Shown here piece by piece: positions 25,879-35,002 of a stretch of DNA of 39,245 nt (position 1 is its first letter; every line of letters begins with the position of its first letter). This stretch comes from Bacteroidales bacterium. Lineage in GTDB: Bacteria; Bacteroidota; Bacteroidia; Bacteroidales; Muribaculaceae. The notes beneath the pieces are model-generated. The model was given only the letters and a program-made list of their open reading frames with translations. It ran no database searches and was not told the DNA's origin. The stretch lies in contig JAJBUG010000023.1 in NCBI GenBank assembly GCA_020860515.1, positions 1 to 39,245 of the forward strand, read 5' to 3'. The translations under genes and the position numbers were made by a program.

Positions 25879-28698
25879 ATGCCAGCCAACATACAAGTAA
25901 AGGGAGCCCGGGTCAACAATCTCAAAAACATTGATCTGGAGCTTCCCGGAAACAAATTCATAGTTATCACCGGCCTTTCTGGGTCGGGCAAATCATCACT
26001 TGCCTTCGACACGCTTTATGCCGAGGGGCAGCGGCGTTATGTGGAAAGCTTGTCATCGTATGCCCGCCAGTTTATGGGCAAACTTTCCAAGCCAGAATGT
26101 GATTGGATCAAGGGACTGCCACCAGCCATTGCCATAGAGCAGAAAGTGAGCAGCCGAAATCCGAGATCCACCGTAGGCACCAGCACTGAAATTTATGATT
26201 ATCTGCGGCTGCTTTTCGCGCGGATTGGCCGCACCTACTCGCCAGTAAGCGGAGCCGAAGTGAAAAAGCATAGCGCCGAGGATGTGGTGGGCTGCGCCAT
26301 AAGCCATCCTGAGGGCACTCGCATGGCAATAGTGGCGCCAATTATACTGCCGCAAGGCCGGGATATGCGCACTCAGCTTGACATTTATCTCAAGGAGGGT
26401 TACTCGCGTGTTGTGGTCGATGGTGAATTTCAAGCTATTGAGGATTTGCTTGCCCAAGCCAAACTTCCAAAGAAAACAGAAAAGGCCGAATTGCTTATCG
26501 ACCGATTTGCTGCAAGTCATGAAAAGGATGAGGTGAGCCGACTGACCGAGAGCGTGGAGACTGCTTTTTTCGAGGGTCGTGACCAATGCGCCCTGCTCGT
26601 GTGGGGTGAAGAGGGAAAAATTGAGCGTCACGACTTTTCGAAAAGATTTGAGGCCGATGGAATCACCTTTATCGAGCCAAGCGACCAGCTTTTCAACTTC
26701 AACAATCCTTACGGAGCTTGCCCAGAATGTGAAGGTTTCGGACGAATCGTGGGAATTGATGAGAAATTGGTGGTGCCTAACCCTGCCCTGTCGGTTTACG
26801 ACGATGCCGTAGTGTGCTGGAGAGGTGAGAAAATGAGTGAATGGAAAAAAGAGCTGATCCATCTGGCTCCCCATTTCAGTTTCCCTATTCACAAGCCTTA
26901 TGCCGACCTTACCGAGGAAGAAAAATCCCTGCTTTGGAATGGAAATTCACGTTTCCCCGGAATTTGGGGATTTTTCAAATGGGTAGAACGTCAGCAAGCC
27001 AAGATCCAATATCGAGTGATGTTGGCTCGCTTCCGTGGCAAAACCACCTGCCACGTATGCCATGGCAATCGCCTGCGCAAGGAGGCCGAGTATGTGAAAA
27101 TCAATGGCAAAAACATCTGCGAATTGGTAAAGATGCAGGTGCGCGACTTGGCTCAATGGTTCCGCAACCTCCAGCTTGGCGATACCGATGCAGCCATCGC
27201 AAAGCGTCTGCTCACGGAAATCAACAATCGCTTGGGCTTTCTGGAGCAGGTTGGGCTTGGTTACCTTACGCTCGACCGCCTCAGCAACAGTCTATCGGGC
27301 GGAGAAAGCCAGCGCATCAATCTGGCCACCTCGCTGGGCAGCAGCTTGGTGGGGTCGCTCTATATTCTCGACGAACCATCAATCGGGTTGCATCCGCGCG
27401 ACACCCAGCAACTAATCGGCGTACTGCGTCAACTGCAGAGAATTGGCAACACTGTAATTGTGGTGGAGCATGACGAGGAAATCATGCGCGAAGCTGATTG
27501 GATCGTAGATGTTGGGCCAAAAGCTGGTCGCTTAGGGGGAGAGATAATTTACCAAGGACCCCCGACTGACGACAAATCCCTTATCGCCATTCCGGGTGTT
27601 GACAATTCACGAAAAGATGAATCATACACTCTGAAATATCTCAAGCACGAACTTAAGATTTCTGTACCGAAGCAGCGGCGCAAGTGGAACCAATATATCC
27701 AAGTGAATGGTGCGCGCGAACATAATCTGAAAAACATCGACGTGAAGTTTCCGCTCGGCGTGATGACCGTGGTCACTGGCGTTAGCGGCAGTGGCAAGTC
27801 AACACTCGTGCGCGATATCCTCTACAAGGCTGTGCGTCGCCAGATTGGCGAGTCGGGTGATGCGCCTGGATCCCACAAAAGTCTTACGGGTGACATACAT
27901 CGCATCAGCACGGTGGAGTTCGTTGACCAGAATCCCATCGGGGCTTCGTCGCGTTCGAATCCTGCCACTTATCTCAAAGCTTACGACGAAATCCGCAAAC
28001 TGTTTGCCGACCAGCAGGCAGCCAAGCAAATGGGCTTTACCCCAGCCTTCTTTTCAACCAACACTGAGGGCGGACGTTGCGAAGAATGCAAGGGAGCTGG
28101 AGAAATTACCATTGAGATGCAATTCATGGCTGACATTCATATTCCTTGCGAGGCCTGCGGCGGCAAGCGCTTTAAGCAGGATGTGTTGGATGTTAGATAT
28201 CGTGGACAAAACATAGATGATGTGTTGAATATGACTGTAAACCAAGCAATAGAATTTTTTGGTGAAGACAAGGATTCTCAGGCTCAGCGCATAGTAAAGC
28301 GTCTGCTCCCTCTGCAGCAGGTAGGCTTGGGCTACATCAAGCTGGGTCAGTCATCATCAACACTCTCAGGCGGTGAGAATCAGCGCGTGAAGCTGGCTTT
28401 CTTCCTTTCGCAGGATAAGCCACAGCCATCAATGTTTATCTTCGATGAGCCCACCACGGGCCTTCATTTCTACGACATCAACGTGCTGATGGCATCGTTT
28501 GACCGCTTGATTTCGCAGGGTCACACCATCGTGATTATCGAGCACAATCTTGAAGTGATAAAATGCGCTGACCATGTGATTGATATCGGACCCGAAGGCG
28601 GTGATGCCGGGGGAAACCTCGTAGCTGCTGGCACGCCCGAAGATATAATGGCATGCCCCGAATCCTACACAGGCCGTTACCTAAAAGGCGTATTTTGA
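25879..28698 (+). CDS. uvrA: Excinuclease ABC subunit A (UvrA), possibly the second paralogue type
   Basis: A 939-residue DNA damage sensor of nucleotide excision repair with two ABC ATPase modules. Walker A sites are GLSGSGKSS (32-40) and GVSGSGKST (634-642). Signatures are LSGGESQR (472-479) and LSGGENQR (829-836). Zinc-finger cysteines are visible in [15 protein letters not shown] and CEECKGAG ... CEACGGKRF. The start is ATG at 25879; an in-frame TTG at 25867 is less likely. Compared with the classical UvrA I know, the block [16 protein letters not shown] replaces DQSPIGRTPRSNPATY, and [14 protein letters not shown] replaces the usual FSFNVKGGRCE. This hints that it is the second UvrA copy found in some Bacteroidetes. 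Confirmation needs the other copy. Confidence 0.93.
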   Translation: MPANIQVKGARVNNLKNIDLELPGNKFIVITGLSGSGKSSLAFDTLYAEGQRRYVESLSSYARQFMGKLSKPECDWIKGLPPAIAIEQKVSSRNPRSTVGTSTEIYDYLRLLFARIGRTYSPVSGAEVKKHSAEDVVGCAISHPEGTRMAIVAPIILPQGRDMRTQLDIYLKEGYSRVVVDGEFQAIEDLLAQAKLPKKTEKAELLIDRFAASHEKDEVSRLTESVETAFFEGRDQCALLVWGEEGKIERHDFSKRFEADGITFIEPSDQLFNFNNPYGACPECEGFGRIVGIDEKLVVPNPALSVYDDAVVCWRGEKMSEWKKELIHLAPHFSFPIHKPYADLTEEEKSLLWNGNSRFPGIWGFFKWVERQQAKIQYRVMLARFRGKTTCHVCHGNRLRKEAEYVKINGKNICELVKMQVRDLAQWFRNLQLGDTDAAIAKRLLTEINNRLGFLEQVGLGYLTLDRLSNSLSGGESQRINLATSLGSSLVGSLYILDEPSIGLHPRDTQQLIGVLRQLQRIGNTVIVVEHDEEIMREADWIVDVGPKAGRLGGEIIYQGPPTDDKSLIAIPGVDNSRKDESYTLKYLKHELKISVPKQRRKWNQYIQVNGAREHNLKNIDVKFPLGVMTVVTGVSGSGKSTLVRDILYKAVRRQIGESGDAPGSHKSLTGDIHRISTVEFVDQNPIGASSRSNPATYLKAYDEIRKLFADQQAAKQMGFTPAFFSTNTEGGRCEECKGAGEITIEMQFMADIHIPCEACGGKRFKQDVLDVRYRGQNIDDVLNMTVNQAIEFFGEDKDSQAQRIVKRLLPLQQVGLGYIKLGQSSSTLSGGENQRVKLAFFLSQDKPQPSMFIFDEPTTGLHFYDINVLMASFDRLISQGHTIVIIEHNLEVIKCADHVIDIGPEGGDAGGNLVAAGTPEDIMACPESYTGRYLKGVF

Positions 28699-28737
28699 CC
28701 CGCGACATATAAGCGTGACCTGCCGCACATTCATAAG

Positions 28738-30006
28738 TTACAAGATTTCGGCAACTACGTAATTGCTGCCGCCAACGAATACGAAATCGCCCTTGTTGCT
28801 ATCAGCGAGGGCTTTTTTGTACCCCTCCTCCACTGTCCGATAGAAATGGCCTTTCAAACCCATGATGATTCCCTTGAATAAAAGCGTGAAAGAGCTGGCC
28901 GCGCGCTTTACGCTTGGCTGTACGAAATAATACTCAGCATTCTTTGGCAGCCTGTGCATTATCGCCGTAATATCTTTATCATTGGCAAAGCCCAGCACTA
29001 CTCTCAACGGCTGCTTATCAGCAATTTCTTGAAGCCTTGGGCCCAAATACTCCCAGGCACCTGGATTATGCCCCGTGTCGCACACTACAGTTGGATCGGC
29101 TTTCTGCATAGTCATCCATCGTCCCATAATATGCGTGAATTCTATTACCTGGTTCATGCCTTGCAATATTGCCACATCCGACACAAATAGAAATGGCACG
29201 GCATGAAGCACAGTGTTGCCATTTTCCGCCTGAAATTCTTCGGTCAACTCATACTTTACCGGGATGCAACTCCTAACTCCCTTAAAACACAAGAAACCTT
29301 CATCTATTTCATATTGGTATGGCGAATCCTGTGCAAATACAATTGGTGATTGCATCTTCTTAGCTTTCTCCTCAAACACTCTACGCACATCACCTTCGGC
29401 CCTTCCTATTACCACAGGCACTCCTGGCTTTATAATCCCTGCTTTTTCACCCGCGATTTCAGCCTCAGTATCTCCAAGCAATGCAGTGTGATCAAGGGAT
29501 ATATTGGTGATAACTGATAGCACTGGAGTGATGATATTAGTGGTGTCCAGTCTTCCTCCAAGCCCTACTTCGATCACAGCATAATCCACACCCTGCTCCT
29601 GGAAATATTTAAAAGCCATAATGGTTGTCAACTCAAAAAAAGATGGTTGGCAATCAAGGCCCATGGCTTGATATTTTTCAATGAAATCAACCACAAAATC
29701 CTTGGTCACTTTCTCACCATTCACGCGAATACGCTCTCTGAAATCTTTAAGATGAGGGGATGTGTAAAGTCCCACTTTGTGGCCATCCGCCATAAGAATT
29801 GCAGCAATTGTGTGGCTTACGCTCCCCTTGCCATTAGTGCCAGCCACATGCACAGTCTTGAATTTCCTATGTGGATTGCCAAATGCATCATCAAGCAGGT
29901 GCGCGGTATCGAGGCCAGGCTTATACGCCCCTGCCCCTAACGATTGAAACATTGGCAACTGCTCGTACAACCACTCAACAGTCTCCTCATAATTCCTCTT
30001 CTCCAT
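28738..30006 (-). CDS. folC: Bifunctional dihydrofolate synthase / folylpolyglutamate synthase
   Basis: A 422-residue Mur-ligase-family enzyme that joins glutamate to dihydropteroate and extends folate polyglutamates in the cytosol. The ATP P-loop is GTNGKGS (56-62). Other hallmarks are LYTSPHLKDFRERI, the Mg-site region VIEVGLGGRLDTTNI, ISLDHTALLGDT, and the C-terminal CDTGHNPGAW. Length is normal. It is the last gene of a minus-strand set, 27 bp after a chrA gene, and converges on uvrA with only 39 bp between and no clear terminator. The stop codon is in TTG TAA CTT, resembling the tex end. Confidence 0.95.
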   Translation of the reverse strand: MEKRNYEETVEWLYEQLPMFQSLGAGAYKPGLDTAHLLDDAFGNPHRKFKTVHVAGTNGKGSVSHTIAAILMADGHKVGLYTSPHLKDFRERIRVNGEKVTKDFVVDFIEKYQAMGLDCQPSFFELTTIMAFKYFQEQGVDYAVIEVGLGGRLDTTNIITPVLSVITNISLDHTALLGDTEAEIAGEKAGIIKPGVPVVIGRAEGDVRRVFEEKAKKMQSPIVFAQDSPYQYEIDEGFLCFKGVRSCIPVKYELTEEFQAENGNTVLHAVPFLFVSDVAILQGMNQVIEFTHIMGRWMTMQKADPTVVCDTGHNPGAWEYLGPRLQEIADKQPLRVVLGFANDKDITAIMHRLPKNAEYYFVQPSVKRAASSFTLLFKGIIMGLKGHFYRTVEEGYKKALADSNKGDFVFVGGSNYVVAEIL

Positions 30007-30033
30007 AATAATAGTTTTAATGGTTTGAAAAAA

Positions 30034-30606
30034 CTAAAATATGATGAGCCCCGCCACGCCGGCAATCACTATCACCAGTATAGGATGAATCTTAGTGAAA
30101 AACACCAGGCAGAAAGCCCCCACGCATATTCCGATGCTCCAAATCAAATCATGTGCGCCTGCTCCAAAATTCTGTTCATTCATCAGCAGCAACGCAGCCG
30201 AAGCAATCAAACCCACCACCACTGGCCGAAGACCCATAAACACGCCCTTGACCAATGCACTGTCCTTATGACGGCGAATAAAATGGCTGGTATATGCCAC
30301 CAACAAGAATGATGGTATCATCACCGTGAGCGTGCAAATAATTGAACCCAGCACGCCCCAGAATGGTGAGACCAAGGCAGGGTCGCACTGCCGAGGCACC
30401 ACATAGCCAATGTAGGTGGCACTATTGATTCCGATGGGCCCAGGGGTCATCTGCGAGATGGCCACGATGTCGGTAAACATCTGCTCGGTAATCCAGCCCG
30501 GTCCTACTATCTCATTCTCGATAAGAGCCAGCATTGCATACCCTCCGCCGAAACCGAAGAGTCCAATCTTCAGATAGCTCCATATCAATTTCAAATAAAT
30601 CATCAC
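30034..30606 (-). CDS. Chromate transporter family, half-size ChrA (second of pair)
   Basis: A 190-residue inner-membrane protein with about five or six hydrophobic segments, equal to half of a classical ChrA. It shows the conserved FKIG...GGGYAML-type start (IGLFGFGGGYAMLALIE) and the ISQMTPGPIGINSATYIGY motif. Short ChrA proteins usually come as adjacent pairs that work together, possibly as inverted-topology halves, and export chromate or related oxyanions. Whether chromate is the physiological substrate here is unknown. It is 69 bp downstream of the other half and 27 bp upstream of folC. Confidence 0.88.
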   Translation of the reverse strand: MMIYLKLIWSYLKIGLFGFGGGYAMLALIENEIVGPGWITEQMFTDIVAISQMTPGPIGINSATYIGYVVPRQCDPALVSPFWGVLGSIICTLTVMIPSFLLVAYTSHFIRRHKDSALVKGVFMGLRPVVVGLIASAALLLMNEQNFGAGAHDLIWSIGICVGAFCLVFFTKIHPILVIVIAGVAGLIIF

Positions 30607-30673
30607 GCGGTTTACGTTTTGCGTTTTTCGTTTTTAGGTTTTTCGAGAATTGGAGGGCGGATGCCGGTTAGTG

Positions 30674-30696
30674 GCTCATCGGTTCTGCCGATGAGC
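30674..30696 (-). terminator. Hairpin over the stop codon of the first chrA gene
   Basis: GCTCATCGG (30674-30682) and CCGATGAGC (30688-30696) form a 9-bp stem with a 5-nt loop, overlapping the end of the 30676-31239 gene. Downstream on the minus strand there is no long T-run, so it is more likely a processing or attenuation hairpin than a full terminator. Confidence 0.5.
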
Positions 30697-31239
30697 ATCC
30701 ATTCCATGCTTGAAAGCCAGATACCCTCCGATGCCGCCCAGCACAATCCACACAATAGGATTTGACACCACAGGCAGCTTCGACCATATCAGCCCAGCCA
30801 CAACCACGGGAATCCACACCGTGACCCAGTTGAGCTTGGCAGCTTTGGCAGCAGATATAACAGGCGCGATAATCAACGCCACCACCGCCGGACGGATGCC
30901 CTTGAAAATGGCCGACAGCACCTCGTTGTTCTTAATCAAATCTGGAGTCAAGAAAATTGCAATGCACAATATTATCAAAAAGGACGGCAAAATAGTGCCA
31001 AGGGCAGCCCAAATGCTGCCCTTGCGTCCTGCTATTTTGTCGCCGACTGCCACCGCTATGTTCACCGCCAATATTCCAGGCAGCGACTGCGCAATGGCCA
31101 GGAGGTCGAGAAACTCTTCGCGGTCAATCCAATGATGCTTGTCCACAATCTCCTTCTCGATGATTGAGATCATGGCCCACCCTCCACCGAAGGTGAAAGC
31201 CCCAATCTTAAAGAAAGTGGCGAACAGTTGCCAAATCAT
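30676..31239 (-). CDS. Chromate transporter family, half-size ChrA (first of pair)
   Basis: A 187-residue paralogue of the next gene with the same layout: FFKIGAFTFGGGWAMISIIEKEIV at the start region and AIAQSLPGILAVNIAVAVG in place of the second motif. About five or six hydrophobic segments follow (LAALGTILPSFLIILCIAIF and others). It forms the other half of a two-gene ChrA system. Its start lies 101 bp after the stop of valS, the gap being filled by the repeat at 31245-31333. Confidence 0.88.
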   Translation of the reverse strand: MIWQLFATFFKIGAFTFGGGWAMISIIEKEIVDKHHWIDREEFLDLLAIAQSLPGILAVNIAVAVGDKIAGRKGSIWAALGTILPSFLIILCIAIFLTPDLIKNNEVLSAIFKGIRPAVVALIIAPVISAAKAAKLNWVTVWIPVVVAGLIWSKLPVVSNPIVWIVLGGIGGYLAFKHGMDAHRQNR

Positions 31240-31244
31240 AACTT

Positions 31245-31333
31245 GAAATACAAATTACGAAATACAAATGAAATACAAATTACGAAATACAAAGGCCCAG
31301 CAATACGGAGTTTGTATTTCGTAATTTGTATTT
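31245..31333. repeat. AT-rich direct repeats with an inverted copy (long hairpin)
   Basis: A 24-bp unit (GAAATACAAATTACG...AAATACAAA) occurs in tandem at 31245-31268 and 31270-31293. The 23-bp inverse complement lies at 31311-31333, leaving a 17-nt loop of GC-richer sequence (31294-31310). The result is a 23-bp perfect stem between the stop of valS and the start of chrA. It shares the core TACAAATTAC with the repeats at 8931-8953 and 12263-12278. Confidence 0.9.
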
Positions 31334-31339
31334 TGTATT

Positions 31340-34063
31340 TTATTTTAGTGCGTCGATGCGGGCTTGGATCGAGGCCAATCTTGCCTCGCTGTCGCTCAGC
31401 TTCTTACGCTCCATCTCCACCACTTTGGCAGGAGCGCTATTTACGAATCGCTCGTTGCTTAGCTTTTTCTCCACGCTTGCCTTGAATCCAAGTTCGTGGT
31501 CAAGGTCCTTTTGCAATTTGGCCAATTCAGCCTCCACATCGATGTTCTGAGTCAATGGCACATTGAACTCATCAGTGCCGACCATAAACGATGCAGCAGC
31601 TGGATCCTTCTCTACGCACAGATTGATAGCCTCGAGATTGCCCAGTTTGCTTATCAGCTCTGCATTTGGCAGAGGCTTGTTGCAGACAGAGTTAAGTACC
31701 AATTTATCCTTCTGCGAAATATTCTTTTTAGCTCTTACGCCGCGAATGCCATTGATCACCTCCTTGGCATAGTCCATCTCCTTGATTAGGCGTTCATCGT
31801 AACCCTTAGGCTCAGGAAGCTGGGCATACATGATGCTCTCGCCATCCTGCCGTTCAGCTAAGTGCTGCCACAATTCCTCGGTAATGAAAGGCATGAAGGG
31901 ATGTAGCAGACGCAGCAGGGTGTCGAAATAGCCGAGCGTGGCCTCGTAGGTGGCGCGATCGATAGGCTGCTGATAAGCCGGCTTCACCATCTCAAGATAC
32001 CAACTTGAAAACTCGTCCCAGAACAGCTTGTACACAGCCATCAATGCTTCGTTCAACCGGAATTTCTTGAATGAATCCTCCACCTCGGCCAGCGTGCGGT
32101 CAAGTTGGGCGCCAAACCAGTTGATTGCTTGTGCCGACCCCTCGGGCTGCTTTATGCTGTCGTCAACCTGCCAACCCATCACCAAGCGGAAGGCATTCCA
32201 AATCTTGTTGCAGAAGTTGCGTCCCTGCTCCACCAGCTTGTCATCGTACATGATATCATTGCCAGCAGGAGCTGCAAGCATCAGACCCATGCGCACGCCG
32301 TCGGCGCCATATTGGGCAATCAGTTCAAGCGGGTCAGGCGAGTTGCCAAGCATCTTCGACATCTTGCGGCCGATCGAGTCGCGTACGATGCCTGTGAAAT
32401 ATACATTGCTGAATGGCTTGTCACCAGCGTATTCGTATCCAGCCATAATCATGCGAGCTACCCAGAAGAAGATGATATCGGGACCCGTAACGAGCGTGGC
32501 TGTTGGGTAATAGTATTTGAGTTCTTCGTTGCCCGGATTGAGGATGCCATTGAAAAGCGATACAGGCCACAGCCAGCTTGAGAACCAAGTGTCCAAAGCG
32601 TCAGGATCTTGGCGCAGGTCGCTGAGCTGGAGGTCGGAATTGCCACTCTCCTTGCGAGCCTTCTCAAGAGCCTCTTCGGCTGTGGGTGCAACCACAATCT
32701 TTGGATCTTCCTCGCTGCCGTAATAGTAAGCAGGTATGCGATGGCCCCACCACAACTGACGGCTAATGCACCAATCTTGGATATTTTCGAGCCAAATGCG
32801 GTAGGTGGTCTTGTATTTTTCTGGCACAAACTTGATGTAGTCGTCCATCACGGGGCTTAGCGAGATATCGGCAAAGTGCTTCATCTTGATAAACCATTGT
32901 TTGCTCAGCTTTGGCTCAATTGGCACCTTGGTGCGTTCGCTGCAGCCTACCTTGTTGTCGTAGTCCTCGATTTTTTCCATCAGGCCAGCCTCTTGCAGGT
33001 CTTTGGCAATTGCCTCGCGCACTGCAAAGCGGTCCATGCCTATATATTTTGCGGTCTTTGGATTTACTGAGCCATCGTCGAGCAGGGCAGAATCCTCGTT
33101 GACAGTGGCATCGTCGTTGAAGATGTCTATGGTCTTCAGGTCGTGAGTCTTGCCCAGCATGTTATCATTCTTGTCGTGAGCAGGAGTTACCTTCAAGCAA
33201 CCAGTACCGAACTCAACGTCCACATATCGGTCCTCAATCACTGGGATCACGCGGTCGACCAGCGGGATAATCACCTTCTTGCCCTTGAGCCACTGATTCT
33301 TTGGATCCTTAGGATTGATGCACATTGCGGTATCGCCCATGATGGTCTCGGGGCGCGTGGTAGCCACCACAGCGTAGCGGCGTCCTTCGGCATCGCGATG
33401 CACGATTTCGCCCTCCTGGCCAGTCTCGCCCGTCATGTCATCGTCAGCCACATAATATTTCAGATAATACAGCTTGCTGTGCTCGTCGACATAGAACACC
33501 TCATCATCACTGATTGCAGTACGATTCTCTGGATCCCAGTTCACCATGCGCAGACCACGATAAATCAAGCCTTTGTCGTAGAGGTCGCAAAAAACTTTGA
33601 TCACGCTGTCGCTGCGCACCTCGTCCATGGTAAATGCAGTGCGGTCCCAATCGCAACTTGCGCCAAGCTTGCGCAGTTGCTGCAGGATGATTCCGCCATG
33701 CTTGCGAGTCCACTCCCAGGCATGCTCCAGGAATTGCTCGCGAGTGAGATCAGTCTTCTTGATACCCTCCTTGGCGAGCTTCTGGATTACCTTGGTCTCA
33801 GTAGAAATTGAAGCATGGTCGGTGCCAGGCACCCACAGAGCGTTCTTGCCCTGTTGGCGAGCGCGACGAACCAAAATGTCCTGAATCGTGTTATTGAGCA
33901 TGTGGCCCATGTGCAGGATTCCAGTGACGTTAGGCGGTGGAATCACAATGGTATAGGGGTCGCGTTCATCAGGCTCAGAATGGAACAAGCGATGGTCCAC
34001 CCAATAGCCGTACCATTTGTCTTCAACCTCTGCCGGGTTGTATTTTGTGGCTAATTCTTTCAT
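31340..34063 (-). CDS. valS: Valyl-tRNA synthetase
   Basis: A 907-residue class I aminoacyl-tRNA synthetase charging tRNA-Val. The HIGH-type motif is HMGH (51-54) in [16 protein letters not shown]. The KMSKS motif is K567-M-S-K570 ([13 protein letters not shown]). The editing domain has the [13 protein letters not shown] and VTPAHDKND segments. The C-terminal coiled-coil tRNA-binding arm is complete ([10 protein letters not shown] ... ARIDAL). Length is normal. The promoter -7 box at 34084-34091 gives a short leader. Confidence 0.97.
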   Translation of the reverse strand: MKELATKYNPAEVEDKWYGYWVDHRLFHSEPDERDPYTIVIPPPNVTGILHMGHMLNNTIQDILVRRARQQGKNALWVPGTDHASISTETKVIQKLAKEGIKKTDLTREQFLEHAWEWTRKHGGIILQQLRKLGASCDWDRTAFTMDEVRSDSVIKVFCDLYDKGLIYRGLRMVNWDPENRTAISDDEVFYVDEHSKLYYLKYYVADDDMTGETGQEGEIVHRDAEGRRYAVVATTRPETIMGDTAMCINPKDPKNQWLKGKKVIIPLVDRVIPVIEDRYVDVEFGTGCLKVTPAHDKNDNMLGKTHDLKTIDIFNDDATVNEDSALLDDGSVNPKTAKYIGMDRFAVREAIAKDLQEAGLMEKIEDYDNKVGCSERTKVPIEPKLSKQWFIKMKHFADISLSPVMDDYIKFVPEKYKTTYRIWLENIQDWCISRQLWWGHRIPAYYYGSEEDPKIVVAPTAEEALEKARKESGNSDLQLSDLRQDPDALDTWFSSWLWPVSLFNGILNPGNEELKYYYPTATLVTGPDIIFFWVARMIMAGYEYAGDKPFSNVYFTGIVRDSIGRKMSKMLGNSPDPLELIAQYGADGVRMGLMLAAPAGNDIMYDDKLVEQGRNFCNKIWNAFRLVMGWQVDDSIKQPEGSAQAINWFGAQLDRTLAEVEDSFKKFRLNEALMAVYKLFWDEFSSWYLEMVKPAYQQPIDRATYEATLGYFDTLLRLLHPFMPFITEELWQHLAERQDGESIMYAQLPEPKGYDERLIKEMDYAKEVINGIRGVRAKKNISQKDKLVLNSVCNKPLPNAELISKLGNLEAINLCVEKDPAAASFMVGTDEFNVPLTQNIDVEAELAKLQKDLDHELGFKASVEKKLSNERFVNSAPAKVVEMERKKLSDSEARLASIQARIDALK

Positions 34064-34083
34064 GTTGTCATAATTTACGAGCG

Positions 34084-34091
34084 CAAAATTA
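34084..34091 (-). promoter_or_regulatory. valS promoter -7 box
   Basis: The minus strand reads TAATTTTG, 20 bp upstream of the valS start at 34063. The -33 region has no clear TTTG. Confidence 0.55.
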
Positions 34092-34144
34092 CAAAAAATA
34101 ATACGAATTAAAGGAAAAATTAATCAAGAATCAGAAAAAATTCG

Positions 34145-34152
34145 TAATTTTG
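34145..34152 (+). promoter_or_regulatory. Promoter -7 box of the patatin-like gene, very close to its ATG
   Basis: TAATTTTG ends 5 nt before the ATG at 34158. If used, transcription would start at or just beside the A of the start codon, giving a leaderless mRNA. The sequence between the two divergent genes is otherwise A-rich and empty. Confidence 0.5.
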
Positions 34153-34157
34153 CCACT

Positions 34158-34982
34158 ATGTTAGATGAAAGTGAAAAAAAGAAAGAAGGTTTGCAACTGC
34201 TCAAGGGCGCTCGCTTAGGCGTGGCTTTGAGCGGAGGCGGAGCGCGAGGCATCGCGCACGCTGGAGCCTTGAAGGCTATCGAGGAGTCAGACCTCAAGCC
34301 CTCGGTAATCGCGGGGGTCAGCTCGGGCTCGATTGCAGCTGTGCTCTATGCGGCCGGCGTGGCACCAGAGAGGATTTTGTACATGTTCACCCAGACCAAG
34401 CTCTCCGACTTCACCGAGCTTACCTGGGGCAAAGGCGGAGTGGTGAAAATCGATAAATTCATCAATTTCATCACTCGCTCGATAGGCCATTACAAGAACC
34501 TGGAGGATCTGCGCATTCCCACCTATGTGGGTGTTACCAATTTCGATACTGGCAAGGCCGAGGTGTTCAGCGCAGGCGAAATCGGCCCTATTATCCAAGC
34601 CTCTTGCAGCATCCCTATCGCTATCCCTCCAGTCAGAATCAATGGATACACTTATGTCGACGGCGGGGTACTGCGAAATCTGCCAGCCTGGACCATCCGC
34701 GATAAGTGCGACATACTGCTGGGTGTCAACGTAAGCCCAGTGGGGCAAGTGCCTCCGGGCGAGTTCACCTCGATTTTCGACATTGCCATGCGCACCTACT
34801 CGCTGCTTGCAAAAAGCAATCAAGTGCAGGACATGGAACTATGCGACCTGGTGGTGCGCACCCAAGAAATCTCTCACCTCAATGTGTTCAACCTCAAAGA
34901 AGCAGAAAAGATTTTTAACTCGGGCTACATCAACACCCGCAAGGCTCTGCGCGATGCGGGATGGTGGCAACCCCAAGAATAA
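34158..34982 (+). CDS. Patatin-like phospholipase family protein
   Basis: A 274-residue serine lipid acyl hydrolase of the RssA/patatin type. The oxyanion loop is GGGARG (26-31), the nucleophile elbow is G53-V-S55-S-G57, and the dyad aspartate is in VDGG (D168). No signal peptide or membrane segment is seen, so it should be cytosolic and act on membrane lipids from inside. It is followed 20 bp later by the GH13 gene, probably cotranscribed, with no obvious functional link. An in-frame alternative start is not evident; the ATG at 34158 sits right after the -7 box. Confidence 0.9.
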   Translation: MLDESEKKKEGLQLLKGARLGVALSGGGARGIAHAGALKAIEESDLKPSVIAGVSSGSIAAVLYAAGVAPERILYMFTQTKLSDFTELTWGKGGVVKIDKFINFITRSIGHYKNLEDLRIPTYVGVTNFDTGKAEVFSAGEIGPIIQASCSIPIAIPPVRINGYTYVDGGVLRNLPAWTIRDKCDILLGVNVSPVGQVPPGEFTSIFDIAMRTYSLLAKSNQVQDMELCDLVVRTQEISHLNVFNLKEAEKIFNSGYINTRKALRDAGWWQPQE

Positions 34983-35002
34983 TCATCACATCTCCCACCT
35001 AT

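Noticed and set aside
31245..31333. CRISPR array.
   Set aside because: Two tandem copies with a 1-bp gap and one inverted copy have no spacers and no cas genes nearby.
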